Assembly: GCA_910584065.1 (NCBI GenBank)
Contig: CAJTZN010000027.1
Location: forward strand, 1 to 49,852
Direction of reading: 5' to 3'
Length of the DNA: 49,852 nt
Source: an uncultured Eubacterium sp.
GTDB lineage: Bacteria > Bacillota > Clostridia > Lachnospirales > Lachnospiraceae
The first letter of the stretch is position 1; each line of letters starts with the position of its first letter. Positions 7,329 through 16,652 of this stretch are shown piece after piece. The notes beneath the pieces are model-generated. The model was given only the letters and a program-made list of their open reading frames with translations. It had not been told where the DNA came from and made no database searches. The position numbers and the translations under genes were made by a program.

Positions 7329-8197
7329 GGCAGAATCTCAGGAATATATTTCTCGTGGCGCGCGGGGAATACGTAAGATGGCTGATGAATCCGAGAATGA
7401 TCATGGTATTGGTATTGGTCATTCTCATCCGCGAACAGATCATTGTGCCGATGATGCAGGCGGCAGCAGAAATGGAGCAGCCATTGAATGGAGTTGAATC
7501 ATGTATCGCGGCGGCAAATTCGGGATTGATCTTATTGCTGCTGCCATTGGTATATCTCGTGTTGACGTCCTCTTTTCCGACGGTGGACGGGAATATACTA
7601 TTTTATATCAAGCGGATGGGGAGGGGAAACTGGATCGTCGGGGAGATGCTGTTCCAGATTTTTGCCGCACTCACCTATTGTGTCGTGTTCATAATTGTGA
7701 CGATGGCGCAGACGATCCGGGTTTCCTATTTCGCGAATGGATGGAGTATCCCGGTTACCGATTACGATAAGGTGTTGGCAGAGGCGGCGTCGGTCCGGAT
7801 GGATCTTATCGTTCCGCCAAATCTTTATTTTCAGATGCCGCCCTATAAGGCGTTTTTACTTTCCTACGTTCTGCTGTTTTTATTTTTGATGCTGTGCTCC
7901 ATGTTCTTTCTGACAGGATGCCTGTATTCAAAAAAGCTGATCTTTTTCCTTTTGCTCGTCGTGCAGATCGTTCTGGGAGGAGCCTTATATACGATCGAAC
8001 ATACGGGGATGTGGTTTTTTCCGGTCAGCCACGCTATACTGCGCACACATTACCGCAGCTATTTTCGGAAATATGTGTTCTCGCCCTGGCTTTCCATCGC
8101 GATATTTGCGGCGCTGATCCTGGTTTTGGCCGTGATCTCGTACCGCAGGGCGAAGAAGGTAAATGTAGATATGATAGGAGGCAATCTGCTGACATGA
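7325..8197 (+). CDS. ABC transporter permease, second subunit
   Basis: A 290-residue membrane protein with an N-terminal hydrophobic segment near residues 20-40, a soluble loop, and about five further segments. The ATG at 7325 overlaps the upstream stop by 4 bp, and its own stop overlaps the ATPase start by 4 bp, a tightly coupled three-gene unit. A short remnant of its middle (around 7828-7860) is found at 49250-49281. It is not assigned to a named subfamily. Confidence 0.75.
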   Translation: MRQNLRNIFLVARGEYVRWLMNPRMIMVLVLVILIREQIIVPMMQAAAEMEQPLNGVESCIAAANSGLILLLLPLVYLVLTSSFPTVDGNILFYIKRMGRGNWIVGEMLFQIFAALTYCVVFIIVTMAQTIRVSYFANGWSIPVTDYDKVLAEAASVRMDLIVPPNLYFQMPPYKAFLLSYVLLFLFLMLCSMFFLTGCLYSKKLIFFLLLVVQIVLGGALYTIEHTGMWFFPVSHAILRTHYRSYFRKYVFSPWLSIAIFAALILVLAVISYRRAKKVNVDMIGGNLLT

Positions 8198-8820
8198 TAA
8201 AAGTAGAACATGTATCGCTTACGATTAAAAAACAGAAGATTTTAGAGGATATTTGCCTGGAGGCTGCCCGCGGTGAGGCCGTGGGGCTCATCGGGGGAAA
8301 TGGCTGCGGAAAGACGATGCTGATGAAATGTATCTGCGGTTTCCACACGACATTCACGGGGCGCATTATGGTGGCGGGCAGACAGATCTGTAAGGATGTT
8401 GAATTTGCGCCTTCGACAGGGTTTATTTTGGAAACGCCCGGATTTATCCCCTATCTGAGCGGCCTCGAAAATTTGAAAATACTGGCGGGGATCAACCGCT
8501 CCATTTCGCTGCAGGATGTCCGGTCCTATATGGAACTGGTCGGGTTGGAGCCGGATGATAAAAAGAGTGTGAAAAAGTATTCGCTCGGCATGCGGCAGCG
8601 GCTCGGTATCGCACAGGCGCTGATGGAGGATCCGGAGGTGTTGATTTTGGATGAACCATTTAACGGGCTGGACCGGGGGATGCTGGAAAAGATGAGGGAT
8701 GTTTTGTGCGGCGAAAAGGAGAAGGGGAAGACGATATTGATCGCGTCCCACAATGAGAGGGATATCGAGTATATCTGCGACCGCACGTATGCGATGGATG
8801 CGGGGAGGGTTGTGCAGTAG
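8194..8820 (+). CDS. ABC transporter ATP-binding protein
   Basis: A 208-residue ATPase, short for the family. Walker A is GGNGCGKT (residues 34-41), the signature is a degenerate YSLGMRQRL, and Walker B is VLILDEPFNGLD. This pattern is typical of ATPases that serve ABC-2 permeases in bacteriocin immunity or export (CcmA/BcrA-like). It ends the operon from 6609. A poly-G stretch and then the promoter of the next unit follow. Confidence 0.9.
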   Translation: MIKVEHVSLTIKKQKILEDICLEAARGEAVGLIGGNGCGKTMLMKCICGFHTTFTGRIMVAGRQICKDVEFAPSTGFILETPGFIPYLSGLENLKILAGINRSISLQDVRSYMELVGLEPDDKKSVKKYSLGMRQRLGIAQALMEDPEVLILDEPFNGLDRGMLEKMRDVLCGEKEKGKTILIASHNERDIEYICDRTYAMDAGRVVQ

Positions 8821-8855
8821 GGGGGAGGGGGCGTAAGAGGATGGAAAAAAATTTC

Positions 8856-8884
8856 TTGACTTTGACCTGATGGCATATTATAAT
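8856..8884 (+). promoter_or_regulatory. Sigma-A promoter of the HExxH/DisA_N-like operon
   Basis: TTGACT (8856-8861) and TATAAT (8879-8884) are separated by 17 bp, a near-consensus housekeeping promoter. It lies about 100 bp before the 73-aa gene, leaving room for the leader palindromes at 8914-8967. Confidence 0.85.
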
Positions 8885-8913
8885 GTGGACAAGCATTTTT
8901 ATACAAAAATTGA

Positions 8914-8967
8914 GTATATTGAAGTATACCTTAAATAATGGAAAGGGAGACGTAATTATTTTACGTC
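8914..8967 (+). promoter_or_regulatory. Two palindromes in the leader of the three-gene unit
   Basis: GTATA-6-TATAC spans 8914-8929. GACGTAA-5-TTACGTC spans 8949-8967 as a perfect 7-bp inverted repeat, ending four bases before the AGGTG ribosome site of the gene at 8985. They lie downstream of the promoter and could be a repressor operator or an RNA hairpin limiting translation. There is no T-tract, so a terminator is unlikely. Confidence 0.5.
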
Positions 8968-8984
8968 GTTAGGTGAAGATAATT

Positions 8985-9206
8985 ATGGGAGAGAGCATAT
9001 CGAGGACAGCAGGAAATGTTTATAATAGAGAGGATAAAGATACATGGTTAGTCCTGCCAAAGAAAAAGGAATATACGTCATTTGTTAATGTTTCTAAATT
9101 GACGATTTCACAGCAGGAAGAGGACATTGATCCGGAAGACATTGATTTTCCTGCACTTATCAGTAAGATCCGAAGGTTAGATCCCCAGATTACAGATCAT
9201 GAATGA
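8985..9206 (+). CDS. Small acidic protein of unknown function
   Basis: A 73-residue soluble protein, acidic in its C-terminal half (EEDIDPEDID). The ATG at 8985 is preferred because AGGTG at 8971-8975 is well spaced; an in-frame GTG at 8973 overlaps that site. No family is recognised. It is the first gene of the unit with the 895-aa HExxH protein (39 bp gap) and the DisA_N-like protein. Its size and position would suit a regulator, adaptor or antitoxin-like partner, but nothing in the sequence proves this. Confidence 0.6.
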   Translation: MGESISRTAGNVYNREDKDTWLVLPKKKEYTSFVNVSKLTISQQEEDIDPEDIDFPALISKIRRLDPQITDHE

Positions 9207-9245
9207 AGCATATGCTGGCAGCTGCAGTAGATTTCAGGAGGAAAT

Positions 9246-11933
9246 ATGGTTGAAGATGGTAGCAATATTTGTCGGGTGTTTACTTTCTATAGTAATTTTC
9301 TTCCGGCGCGTAAAGAGGCGCATAATTGGAAGTACTGTGCGTTTGGAACTATAGATGGAATTGATGTGGGAAGTAATATTGCAAAAAACGGTACAGAAGT
9401 TTTGGATTGTATTTGGAAGGAACAGACAAGATTTCAAAAAGAACTTTCAGGTACATACAATGCAGAGAGAATATATGGAGTTCGTTTCGGCGACAAAGAA
9501 GAAGAAGAGGAATTTTGGAGAGAAGATCCGGAATATCCTTTTTTATTTTTTATCAGGATACAGTGTGAAGGAGATAAGAACTCACTTCTCGAACGGAACA
9601 ATAGATCAAAACTGGAGCATGAACTGTCTTTGGCTGAAAAGGTAAAAGTCATATCATATCTTACGTATGGAAATTCAGATTTATTTCTTGTGTTAAAAAC
9701 CCGAATGTATCATGACGGTACGCAGATCATACATTTAATGAATCAGGGCATGAATTTGATTTTTGATTCTGAGTCGGTCTGTTACCTGAAAAATAGTTTT
9801 TCGATTATGGCAGTCAGGCATACCTGGATTGATGAGATGAGGCCAGTGCAGAGAAAAAGTCTGAATCAAATAAGGATTGAACGTGTCTGTATTCGGATCA
9901 TTAAGGCTCCGAACGGAGATGTCGCGGCATTGAAGAGTGAACTTGAGAAGAGGTTTCCATACGTGACGGTAGAAAGATATTCACTGTTAGGCGTAGATGA
10001 TGAAATGATCGTTATAACTGGGATGGGCTGGAGCGATTTTCTTTCCTTATATAGCATGGACGATAGCACAGGGATGTTTTGCAATTCGAATAAAAATTAT
10101 CGCGCACATTGGGCGGGATTGACAACGGTCATAGAAGAAAAAGCTTTGGAAACGGAGATGAGTATTCCAGACGAAAAGTTTTCTTTTATCCATGATTTAA
10201 GTGCTGCTATGAAAGATAGTTTGACCAGGATCAGTGATCATTCGAAGGCATTAGAAAATTGGTATGATTCAAGGAAAGAGGCTTTAATGGAAAAATTGAA
10301 AAACATGCCTCAACAAAAGAATCTTAAAGAGATTAATATTATACTGAATTCTGTGCCGCGGTATGCAGGGGGATTATTTAATGACTATATTTTCTTTTCA
10401 ATTTTACCCCCCTTGGATTTCTTGCTTTGTTTAATGCAGGAGAATATGGATATGGGCGTTCTGTATATGCCGGATTATTATGATTTTTTGAAAGCGTTTT
10501 GTATGTATGTACAGGGTTCCCTTACTTCCGACAGGCATTCGATTCAGGCGATTGATTTTAATTCTAAATTGTATGAAGTACCGGCAAAGCTGATCGCTTT
10601 TTATAGCTCTCATATTGCATTTGTTAAAAAGATCCTTTCTGCGGTTGATGTCGATGGAGGGGAAGACCCATGTGAATATGAGTTTCTTGTGGCGCCGGGT
10701 ATAAATAATATTGTGCAGGTGGATGAATTATACTGTCGGGCATCCAATAACAAGAGACTTATGAAAGTAGAGATTCCCGAATTCTGTCTTTATAATCTGC
10801 ATGACATGATGATCATACTCACACATGAAACGGCACATTATGTAGGACGTACGTTCCGCTTGAGGGAGGAAGTCAGATATGATTCTCTTTTGAGGAGTTT
10901 TTCCCATGTTTATGTGAGTTATGTAAGGGGATGGTGCCTGCAGAAAGGCGTCTGCCAGGGAGTAGGCGATGACGCATGGAAACAGGTGGAACGACGGATG
11001 AAGACGATGCTGCACAGGGCGCTGATGAGAAAGCTAGATAAGGAGTATGTGTGTAAAGTAGAAAATGAGGAAGGGAGCGGTGCCTATAATTTTAAACGGG
11101 CGATGGAAAAAAATAAAAAGTATGGAAAACATATGTCGCAGTTACGGGAAAATATCCAGATGGCAATGATTGATATTGTTCAGTATGCTTTGGAAAATGT
11201 TTTTGGCCCGGTTTTATATGAACAGGATAATGTAGAAGAAATTTTTTCCTATATCAAACAGGCTTCAGAACGGTATGTCGTTGTTCACGAATCCGACAGT
11301 ACGCTTATGACATCCAAAACGACAATGGAACTTCTGTCTATGATCTATGAGGAAGGTTTTGCTGATCTGATGGCCGTTCTTGTGTTGGATATGAATGCTA
11401 TAGAGTATGTGAATAGTATCATTAATGATGTCAAACGACAAAATCGAGAAATACATCGCTATTATAAGACAGAATTGCTGCATCGGATCGCTATTGTTTT
11501 GGAGTGCTGTATCTACAATAAAATCCCAGGCTGGGATCTTACCGATAGAGGGAGTTACCGGATGGAGAAAGAAAAGCATTGGACAGAAGCGGAGATGGTA
11601 GCGGGGATCGCGCTAACCAGGTGTGATAGAAATCGTTATCAGCCAGTCAGTCCCAAACGGTATCACATGGATTTAGAAAATATATTGTGTGATGATTACG
11701 TAGTGCGTGAAGTAAGGTTTTATCTGATGAGGTGTGCTGATAAATTTCATGTGTACTATGATGAGGTTTCAGATGATATGAAAACAGTCCGGACAATGTT
11801 TAAAGAATTTTCAAGTACACAAACAAAATCTGCTGAGGAACAGATAAAACAACTTATGATTATGATTGAAAAATCCCGTGAAGAGATGTTGCGAGAGGAT
11901 CGGAAAAAAATGGGAGAATGCCATGAGAGATGA
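9246..11933 (+). CDS. Large protein with gluzincin-type zinc-protease signature
   Basis: An 895-residue soluble protein. The ATG at 9246 has AGGAGG just upstream. The only clear motif is HETAH at residues 527-531 within a helix (MMIILTHETAHYVGR), and 171 residues later EEGFADL (702-708), matching the HExxH plus downstream Glu/Asp layout of gluzincin metallopeptidases. The N-terminal 500 and C-terminal 190 residues are not recognised. No signal peptide or membrane segment is visible, so it should act in the cytoplasm. Its 3' end overlaps the next gene by 11 bp. Pairing of a protease with a nucleotide-signal-like partner suggests a conflict or stress-response module; that is inference. Confidence 0.7.
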   Translation: MVEDGSNICRVFTFYSNFLPARKEAHNWKYCAFGTIDGIDVGSNIAKNGTEVLDCIWKEQTRFQKELSGTYNAERIYGVRFGDKEEEEEFWREDPEYPFLFFIRIQCEGDKNSLLERNNRSKLEHELSLAEKVKVISYLTYGNSDLFLVLKTRMYHDGTQIIHLMNQGMNLIFDSESVCYLKNSFSIMAVRHTWIDEMRPVQRKSLNQIRIERVCIRIIKAPNGDVAALKSELEKRFPYVTVERYSLLGVDDEMIVITGMGWSDFLSLYSMDDSTGMFCNSNKNYRAHWAGLTTVIEEKALETEMSIPDEKFSFIHDLSAAMKDSLTRISDHSKALENWYDSRKEALMEKLKNMPQQKNLKEINIILNSVPRYAGGLFNDYIFFSILPPLDFLLCLMQENMDMGVLYMPDYYDFLKAFCMYVQGSLTSDRHSIQAIDFNSKLYEVPAKLIAFYSSHIAFVKKILSAVDVDGGEDPCEYEFLVAPGINNIVQVDELYCRASNNKRLMKVEIPEFCLYNLHDMMIILTHETAHYVGRTFRLREEVRYDSLLRSFSHVYVSYVRGWCLQKGVCQGVGDDAWKQVERRMKTMLHRALMRKLDKEYVCKVENEEGSGAYNFKRAMEKNKKYGKHMSQLRENIQMAMIDIVQYALENVFGPVLYEQDNVEEIFSYIKQASERYVVVHESDSTLMTSKTTMELLSMIYEEGFADLMAVLVLDMNAIEYVNSIINDVKRQNREIHRYYKTELLHRIAIVLECCIYNKIPGWDLTDRGSYRMEKEKHWTEAEMVAGIALTRCDRNRYQPVSPKRYHMDLENILCDDYVVREVRFYLMRCADKFHVYYDEVSDDMKTVRTMFKEFSSTQTKSAEEQIKQLMIMIEKSREEMLREDRKKMGECHER

Positions 11934-13500
11934 AAAGATGGAAGAAAAAAGTGAGTTAGAAAGCTTTTTGAAGAGTTCTTTGTATACATTTATTAGCGGA
12001 TTTACCAGCTATCTTAATGAAAACAGCATTAATGAGCAAATGGATCGCTTTTTTTCGGATCTCAAGTTAGAACTGTATATTTGGAGCGACAGATCGGATA
12101 ATAAAGTGGAGGATTCGCTGAGTGACCAACTTCCGATAAAACGAGCGAAAATTGGCAGGAGCACCGAGGTTCAAGTTGATGATGTAAAAGGACAGGATCC
12201 CAAAAGAATAAAGGAATACATACGAAACAGTAAAGGTGCGGCTTTATATGCCATTTCTCCCGTTGCCAAAGTGAAATATAATGCCGCAAAAGGAATTGTC
12301 GGCGAAGTTTGTGTGATGTGGGGGATTGATCTGGGAGAGGAGAAGGGAAAAGCTAAAGAATTCATGGCGGAAGTGTTACTTGACTTTTTGTATAAATGTT
12401 TCGACAGCTATCATTTGGATTTTCTGGAAACAGGGGAAGCAGCGGTATGGAAGCAAAAGGCGGAGCACTTTAACTTAAATTTGATTAATGCCTATGTAAT
12501 GAAATTATTCTCAACGCTTCCGATTCCGCCAGAAGGCGTGATCCGGGAAATTGCGTTTCGTCATTACGAGAAAAGTGAAGTGTGTGCAACGGTATACTTT
12601 GCTGAAAAAGAGGTATGCCAAAAGGTTAGGGGAGAACTTAGGAAGGGCATAGTCTGGATGGATAGAACGCATGGATTGGCAAAGGATCTGGGGAAGAAAA
12701 GTGATGTACCTGCGGTGCGAAAAATGCTGGAAACATGTAAAAATGGGAATGCTTTACTCGTTCAGACCGAGTCTGGAGAGAGAAGCCGCGAGGAAAGTAC
12801 AAATCGTGAATATCCGATTATAGCAGTAATAAGTAATGAATTATTAAAAAACGAATCATTAAAAAATGAATTATTAAACAAGTATCATGTTTGGCTTCAA
12901 CTGGAGTTCACAGGGCGGGGAGAGTGGCGGCTTTTGGTTAGCGGCGAGGTGGTTTTGGAATTCTGCGAAGGCGTATATACTGTTAATAGACAGCATTTTT
13001 ATTATGACATTAAGCAAAAAGTGGAAGAAGTAGCTTTTATTCATGAAGAAAATATAGTAAAGTTTAATAAGATTTTTGAGTGTCTGGATCAATGTCCACA
13101 TGGAGCATTGATGATTTTGGGAGATCAGAAGAAGATTCAGAAAGAGGTGGAACGATTAACTGATCTGGCCAAAGGAACGATGATTGAAAAGTTAGAGTTG
13201 GCAGATAAGGAAAGTTTGAGCCTGTTACAGGGACTGGCAACGATTGATGGCGCCGTAATGGTGGATTATAATGGTGTTTGTTATGGATTTGGGATCATTT
13301 TGGATGGCAGAGCAAGATTGAGGGGAGACGCTGGTCGAGGTTCCAGATTTAATTCTGCGTTAAATTATGTCACAAGCCACAGATGTTATGCGGTTGTTTT
13401 TTCGGAAGACAAAGAGAACGGTATCCGGATCATAGATGGGAAAAAAGAATCCTTAAAACTCGCCAAAAAGAGATATTGTTCTGATCACAAGAAGGGGTAG
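11923..13500 (+). CDS. DisA_N (diadenylate cyclase-like) domain protein
   Basis: A 525-residue protein. The ATG at 11923, preceded by GGGAG, overlaps the upstream gene by 11 bp, so translation is coupled. The C-terminal 110 residues resemble the DisA_N/DAC fold: DGA motif at 442-444, then GVCYGFG, then GRGSRFNSAL (471-480) where active enzymes have a T/S-RHR motif, and AVVFSED further on. The RHR-to-RFN change means cyclase activity is uncertain; the domain may bind a nucleotide rather than make c-di-AMP. The N-terminal 400 residues are unrecognised and could be a sensor. It contains a short K/N-rich tandem segment near residues 306-322 (LLKNESLKNELL). Works presumably with the HExxH protein. 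Confidence 0.7.
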   Translation: MRDEKMEEKSELESFLKSSLYTFISGFTSYLNENSINEQMDRFFSDLKLELYIWSDRSDNKVEDSLSDQLPIKRAKIGRSTEVQVDDVKGQDPKRIKEYIRNSKGAALYAISPVAKVKYNAAKGIVGEVCVMWGIDLGEEKGKAKEFMAEVLLDFLYKCFDSYHLDFLETGEAAVWKQKAEHFNLNLINAYVMKLFSTLPIPPEGVIREIAFRHYEKSEVCATVYFAEKEVCQKVRGELRKGIVWMDRTHGLAKDLGKKSDVPAVRKMLETCKNGNALLVQTESGERSREESTNREYPIIAVISNELLKNESLKNELLNKYHVWLQLEFTGRGEWRLLVSGEVVLEFCEGVYTVNRQHFYYDIKQKVEEVAFIHEENIVKFNKIFECLDQCPHGALMILGDQKKIQKEVERLTDLAKGTMIEKLELADKESLSLLQGLATIDGAVMVDYNGVCYGFGIILDGRARLRGDAGRGSRFNSALNYVTSHRCYAVVFSEDKENGIRIIDGKKESLKLAKKRYCSDHKKG

Positions 13501-13513
13501 TAAAACCCCTTCT
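13490..13513. terminator. Hairpin between convergent genes
   Basis: An AGAAGGGG/CCCCTTCT-type stem (8 bp, 7-8 base loop) overlaps the stop of the DisA_N-like gene and lies between it and the convergent pdp gene. T-tracts are short on both strands, so it is a weak bidirectional terminator candidate. Confidence 0.5.
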
Positions 13514-13537
13514 ACCAGTTCTATCAGGACGCCCCCA

Positions 13538-14842
13538 TCACCTGACGACATCCCCGATCAGTCTCACCGGCTCTGCTTCCCTGTCCGAAAATCCATAACA
13601 ACCATCCAGCTTCTCAGCCGCCGCATCAGCCAGCGCTTCTTTCGATGTATGCAGCGTCGCAAGCACATCCCCCCGTTTCACAAAGTCATTGATCTTATGC
13701 CGGAGGACGATGCCGGCGCTAAAATCAATCGCATCATCTTTCCGGCTCCTGCCCGCCCCGAGTAACCCGGCGGCCACGCCGAATCCCTCGGTATCCATTG
13801 AAGTAATATACCCGTCTTCCTTTGCCCGGTACTCGACTGTGATCGGCGCGGCCGGCAGTTTTTCCGGGTGTTCCATATAAGAAACGTCGCCGCCCTGCTG
13901 CTCTACCATGGAAAGGAACACTTTCCACGCCCTGCCGCTCTCGATGGCATTCTTCGCCTCCGCTTCCGCCTGTTCAAACGGGATCTCTTTTCCGAGTGAG
14001 ATCATATGTGCCGCCAGTGTATCACAGACGAGCCTCAGATCGTCCGGGCCGTTTCCGTGCAGGGCGTCGATCGCTTCTTTTACTTCCAGATTATTCCCGA
14101 TCGCAAGGCCGAGAGGCTCATCCATCGAGGTCAGCTGTGCGACTGTCTGCTTCCCGGCATTTGTTCCGATCGCCACCATTTTTCCGGCCAGAGCCAGCGA
14201 CTGCCCGTAATCTTTTATAAAAGCGCCATTTCCGGTCGTCACGTCCAGCAGGATCTTGTCGCTCCCGGCGGCCAGTTTTTTGCTCATGATCGAGGCGGCG
14301 ATGAGGGGTATGCTGTCGACGGTGGCGGTCACGTCGCGCAGCGCGTAGATCCGCTTGTCGGCGGGGGCGAGATCGTCGGTCTGTCCGTTCACGCATATGC
14401 CGACGGACTGCACGGCCTGAAAAAATTCTGTCGCAGACAGGTCTGTGCGGAAGCCGGGTATTGATTCCAGTTTGTCGATCGTCCCGCCGGTAAAGCCGAG
14501 ACCGCGGCCGCTCATTTTTGCGACGGGGATGCCGCAGGCAGCAGCGACTGGGCCGATGATGAGAGTCGTTTTGTCGCCGACGCCGCCGGTGCTGTGTTTA
14601 TCTACTTTTATCCCCTTGACGGGGGATAGGTCGCTGACGGAACCGGAATCCCGCATCGCCAGCGTCAGTGTAGTGAGTTCTCGGTCGTTCAGGCCGGTAA
14701 AACAGATGGCCATGAGCATGGCAGACATCTGATAGTCCGGGATGTTGCCGGCGCAGTACCCTTCGACCATTTGTTTGATTTCGTCATCTGATAGCTCACT
14801 GTCTCGTTTCTTCTTATGAATCAGATCCACAAACCGTTCCAT
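13538..14842 (-). CDS. pdp: Pyrimidine-nucleoside phosphorylase
   Basis: A 434-residue enzyme of the thymidine/pyrimidine phosphorylase family, which splits uridine, thymidine and deoxyuridine with phosphate to the base and (deoxy)ribose-1-phosphate. The family signature around KHSTGGVGDK (residues 82-91, phosphate and K+ site) and SGRGLGFTGGT (about 110-120) is intact. Length matches Bacillus Pdp and E. coli DeoA (about 435-440). Start is an ATG behind AAAGGAG. It is transcribed alone, convergent with the DisA_N-like gene. Confidence 0.93.
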   Translation of the reverse strand: MERFVDLIHKKKRDSELSDDEIKQMVEGYCAGNIPDYQMSAMLMAICFTGLNDRELTTLTLAMRDSGSVSDLSPVKGIKVDKHSTGGVGDKTTLIIGPVAAACGIPVAKMSGRGLGFTGGTIDKLESIPGFRTDLSATEFFQAVQSVGICVNGQTDDLAPADKRIYALRDVTATVDSIPLIAASIMSKKLAAGSDKILLDVTTGNGAFIKDYGQSLALAGKMVAIGTNAGKQTVAQLTSMDEPLGLAIGNNLEVKEAIDALHGNGPDDLRLVCDTLAAHMISLGKEIPFEQAEAEAKNAIESGRAWKVFLSMVEQQGGDVSYMEHPEKLPAAPITVEYRAKEDGYITSMDTEGFGVAAGLLGAGRSRKDDAIDFSAGIVLRHKINDFVKRGDVLATLHTSKEALADAAAEKLDGCYGFSDREAEPVRLIGDVVR

Positions 14843-15037
14843 AAAATCGCTCCTTTCTCATGTCAGCCGCATTCAGGTCCGGGGGCAGAGGTTCCGCCGT
14901 ACAAGTTCTGCCACAGAGGACCTTTCGCACAAGTCATGATGCAGGACCTGCCGCAAATACGCGGGTATCTTGAATTAAGTATAGCATAAAACCGGAAAAT
15001 ATGGTAGAATATTCTTAAAATACATAAGGAAAACAAA

Positions 15038-15071
15038 AACCCGCTCTCGGGCGCTCAAGTGCCGCGGGGTT
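15038..15071 (+). promoter_or_regulatory. Structured leader before the putP-like gene
   Basis: The segment can fold as AACCCGC paired with GCGGGGTT (one bulge) around an inner GGCGC/GTGCC stem with a TCAA loop. It lies just upstream of the GGAGG site at about 15081. It is followed by TTGTTT, so it could work as an attenuator. No known riboswitch class is recognised. Confidence 0.35.
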
Positions 15072-15091
15072 GTTTCAGAATGGAGGATTTT

Positions 15092-16630
15092 ATGTCAACG
15101 GATTCAATCATCGTATTATCTGCTTTTATCGCATACCTGCTGCTCATGATTGTGATTGGTATATTATCGATGAAAAAGACAAACAGTACAGAGGATTACT
15201 TTTTGGGCGGCCGCGGCCTGAATGGATGGGTGGCTGCTCTGTCGGCGCAGGCGTCGGACATGAGTGGATGGCTTCTGATGGGGCTGCCGGGTTCAATTTA
15301 CGCATTTGGAACCGGACAGGCCTGGATTGCCATCGGACTGTTTCTCGGGACAGTCGCAAACTGGCTTTTGATCTCAAAACGGCTCAGACGGTACACGATC
15401 GTAGCAAATAATTCGCTTACGCTGCCGGAATTTTTGGAAAACCGGTATCATGATGAGAAGCGGGTGCTCTTATTTATATCATCGATCGTCATCGTCATTT
15501 TCTTTCTTGTGTATACGGCTTCTGCACTGGCTTCGGGTGGGAAACTGTTCCACACGGTATTTGGCGTCGATTACCATCTCGCGCTCGGGATCGGCGCGGC
15601 CGTTATTCTCGTTTACACGTTTTTGGGCGGATTTCTCGCGGTGTGTACGACCGATTTCATTCAGGGGATGTTGATGCTGGTCGGTCTTCTCGTCGTTCCT
15701 ATCGTAGCATATGGAGCGATCAGCAGTGATTTCGTGGAACGGCTTACGTCGACCGGCGTCAAATACAGCGACTATATGAGCCTCTTTTCCAACGGCGGGA
15801 AACCGTATTCGATCGTTGACATTTTATCTCAGCTCGCCTGGGGACTAGGATATTGCGGGATGCCCCATATTCTCGTAAGGTTTATGGCGGTGAAAAATGA
15901 GAAGGAATTGAAAAAATCGAGCGTTATCGCCATCGTTTGGGTATTTTTGTCGCTTGTGATGGCGTGTGTGATCGGCGTGGTAGGACGGGCGTTCCTGGCG
16001 CCAGCTATTTTGGAGGACGGCGCTTCGGAAAGCGTATTTATCACTATGATCAATCAGGTGTTTAATGAAAATCTGGCGCTGCCGTTTATCGGGGGACTGT
16101 TCCTCTGCGGTATCCTGGCGGCGATCATGTCTACCGCGGACTCCCAGCTTCTGGTGTGCGCGTCTTCCGTTTCCAAGGACATTTACAAAAATGTGCTGAA
16201 GCCGAAAGCAACGGATCAGACGGTTTTGAAAGTCAGCCGTATCACGGTGATCGTCGTGGCGGTTCTGGCGTTCTTTATCGCCTGGGATCCGGACAGCAGT
16301 ATCATGGCGCTCGTGTCAGATGCGTGGGCCGGCCTCGGTTCGGCGTTCGGGCCGATCGTCGTCTGCTCGCTGTTCTGGAGACGGACGAACTTTGCCGGCG
16401 CGGTGGCCGGGATCGTGTCTGGTGGACTGACGGTCATCGTATGGGATTATCTCCCGCTCGTGAACGGGGAGACGATCTATGCGGCGACGGGCATCTATTC
16501 GCTGCTCGTCGGATTTGCGATCAGTCTTATCTGCATCGTCGTATTCAGTCTGATGACGGAGGCGCCGTCGCCGGAAATCTTAGAAGAATTTGAAAAGAGC
16601 CTTTTAGACAAAAATAATGAAAAATATTAA
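15092..16630 (+). CDS. putP: Sodium/proline symporter family protein
   Basis: A 512-residue member of the sodium:solute symporter family with about 13 hydrophobic segments. The early stretch EDYFLGGRGLNGWVAALSA and SDMSGWLLMGLPG matches PutP, including the Asp55/Ser57-like positions implicated in Na+ and proline binding in E. coli PutP. The ATG at 15092 has GGAGG 7 bp upstream. It should import proline, or a related compatible solute, with Na+. Na+ coupling is of interest because the ATP synthase in this window also carries Na+-type residues. Confidence 0.88.
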   Translation: MSTDSIIVLSAFIAYLLLMIVIGILSMKKTNSTEDYFLGGRGLNGWVAALSAQASDMSGWLLMGLPGSIYAFGTGQAWIAIGLFLGTVANWLLISKRLRRYTIVANNSLTLPEFLENRYHDEKRVLLFISSIVIVIFFLVYTASALASGGKLFHTVFGVDYHLALGIGAAVILVYTFLGGFLAVCTTDFIQGMLMLVGLLVVPIVAYGAISSDFVERLTSTGVKYSDYMSLFSNGGKPYSIVDILSQLAWGLGYCGMPHILVRFMAVKNEKELKKSSVIAIVWVFLSLVMACVIGVVGRAFLAPAILEDGASESVFITMINQVFNENLALPFIGGLFLCGILAAIMSTADSQLLVCASSVSKDIYKNVLKPKATDQTVLKVSRITVIVVAVLAFFIAWDPDSSIMALVSDAWAGLGSAFGPIVVCSLFWRRTNFAGAVAGIVSGGLTVIVWDYLPLVNGETIYAATGIYSLLVGFAISLICIVVFSLMTEAPSPEILEEFEKSLLDKNNEKY

Positions 16631-16652
16631 AAAAATATGTGCAAATTGCCAG

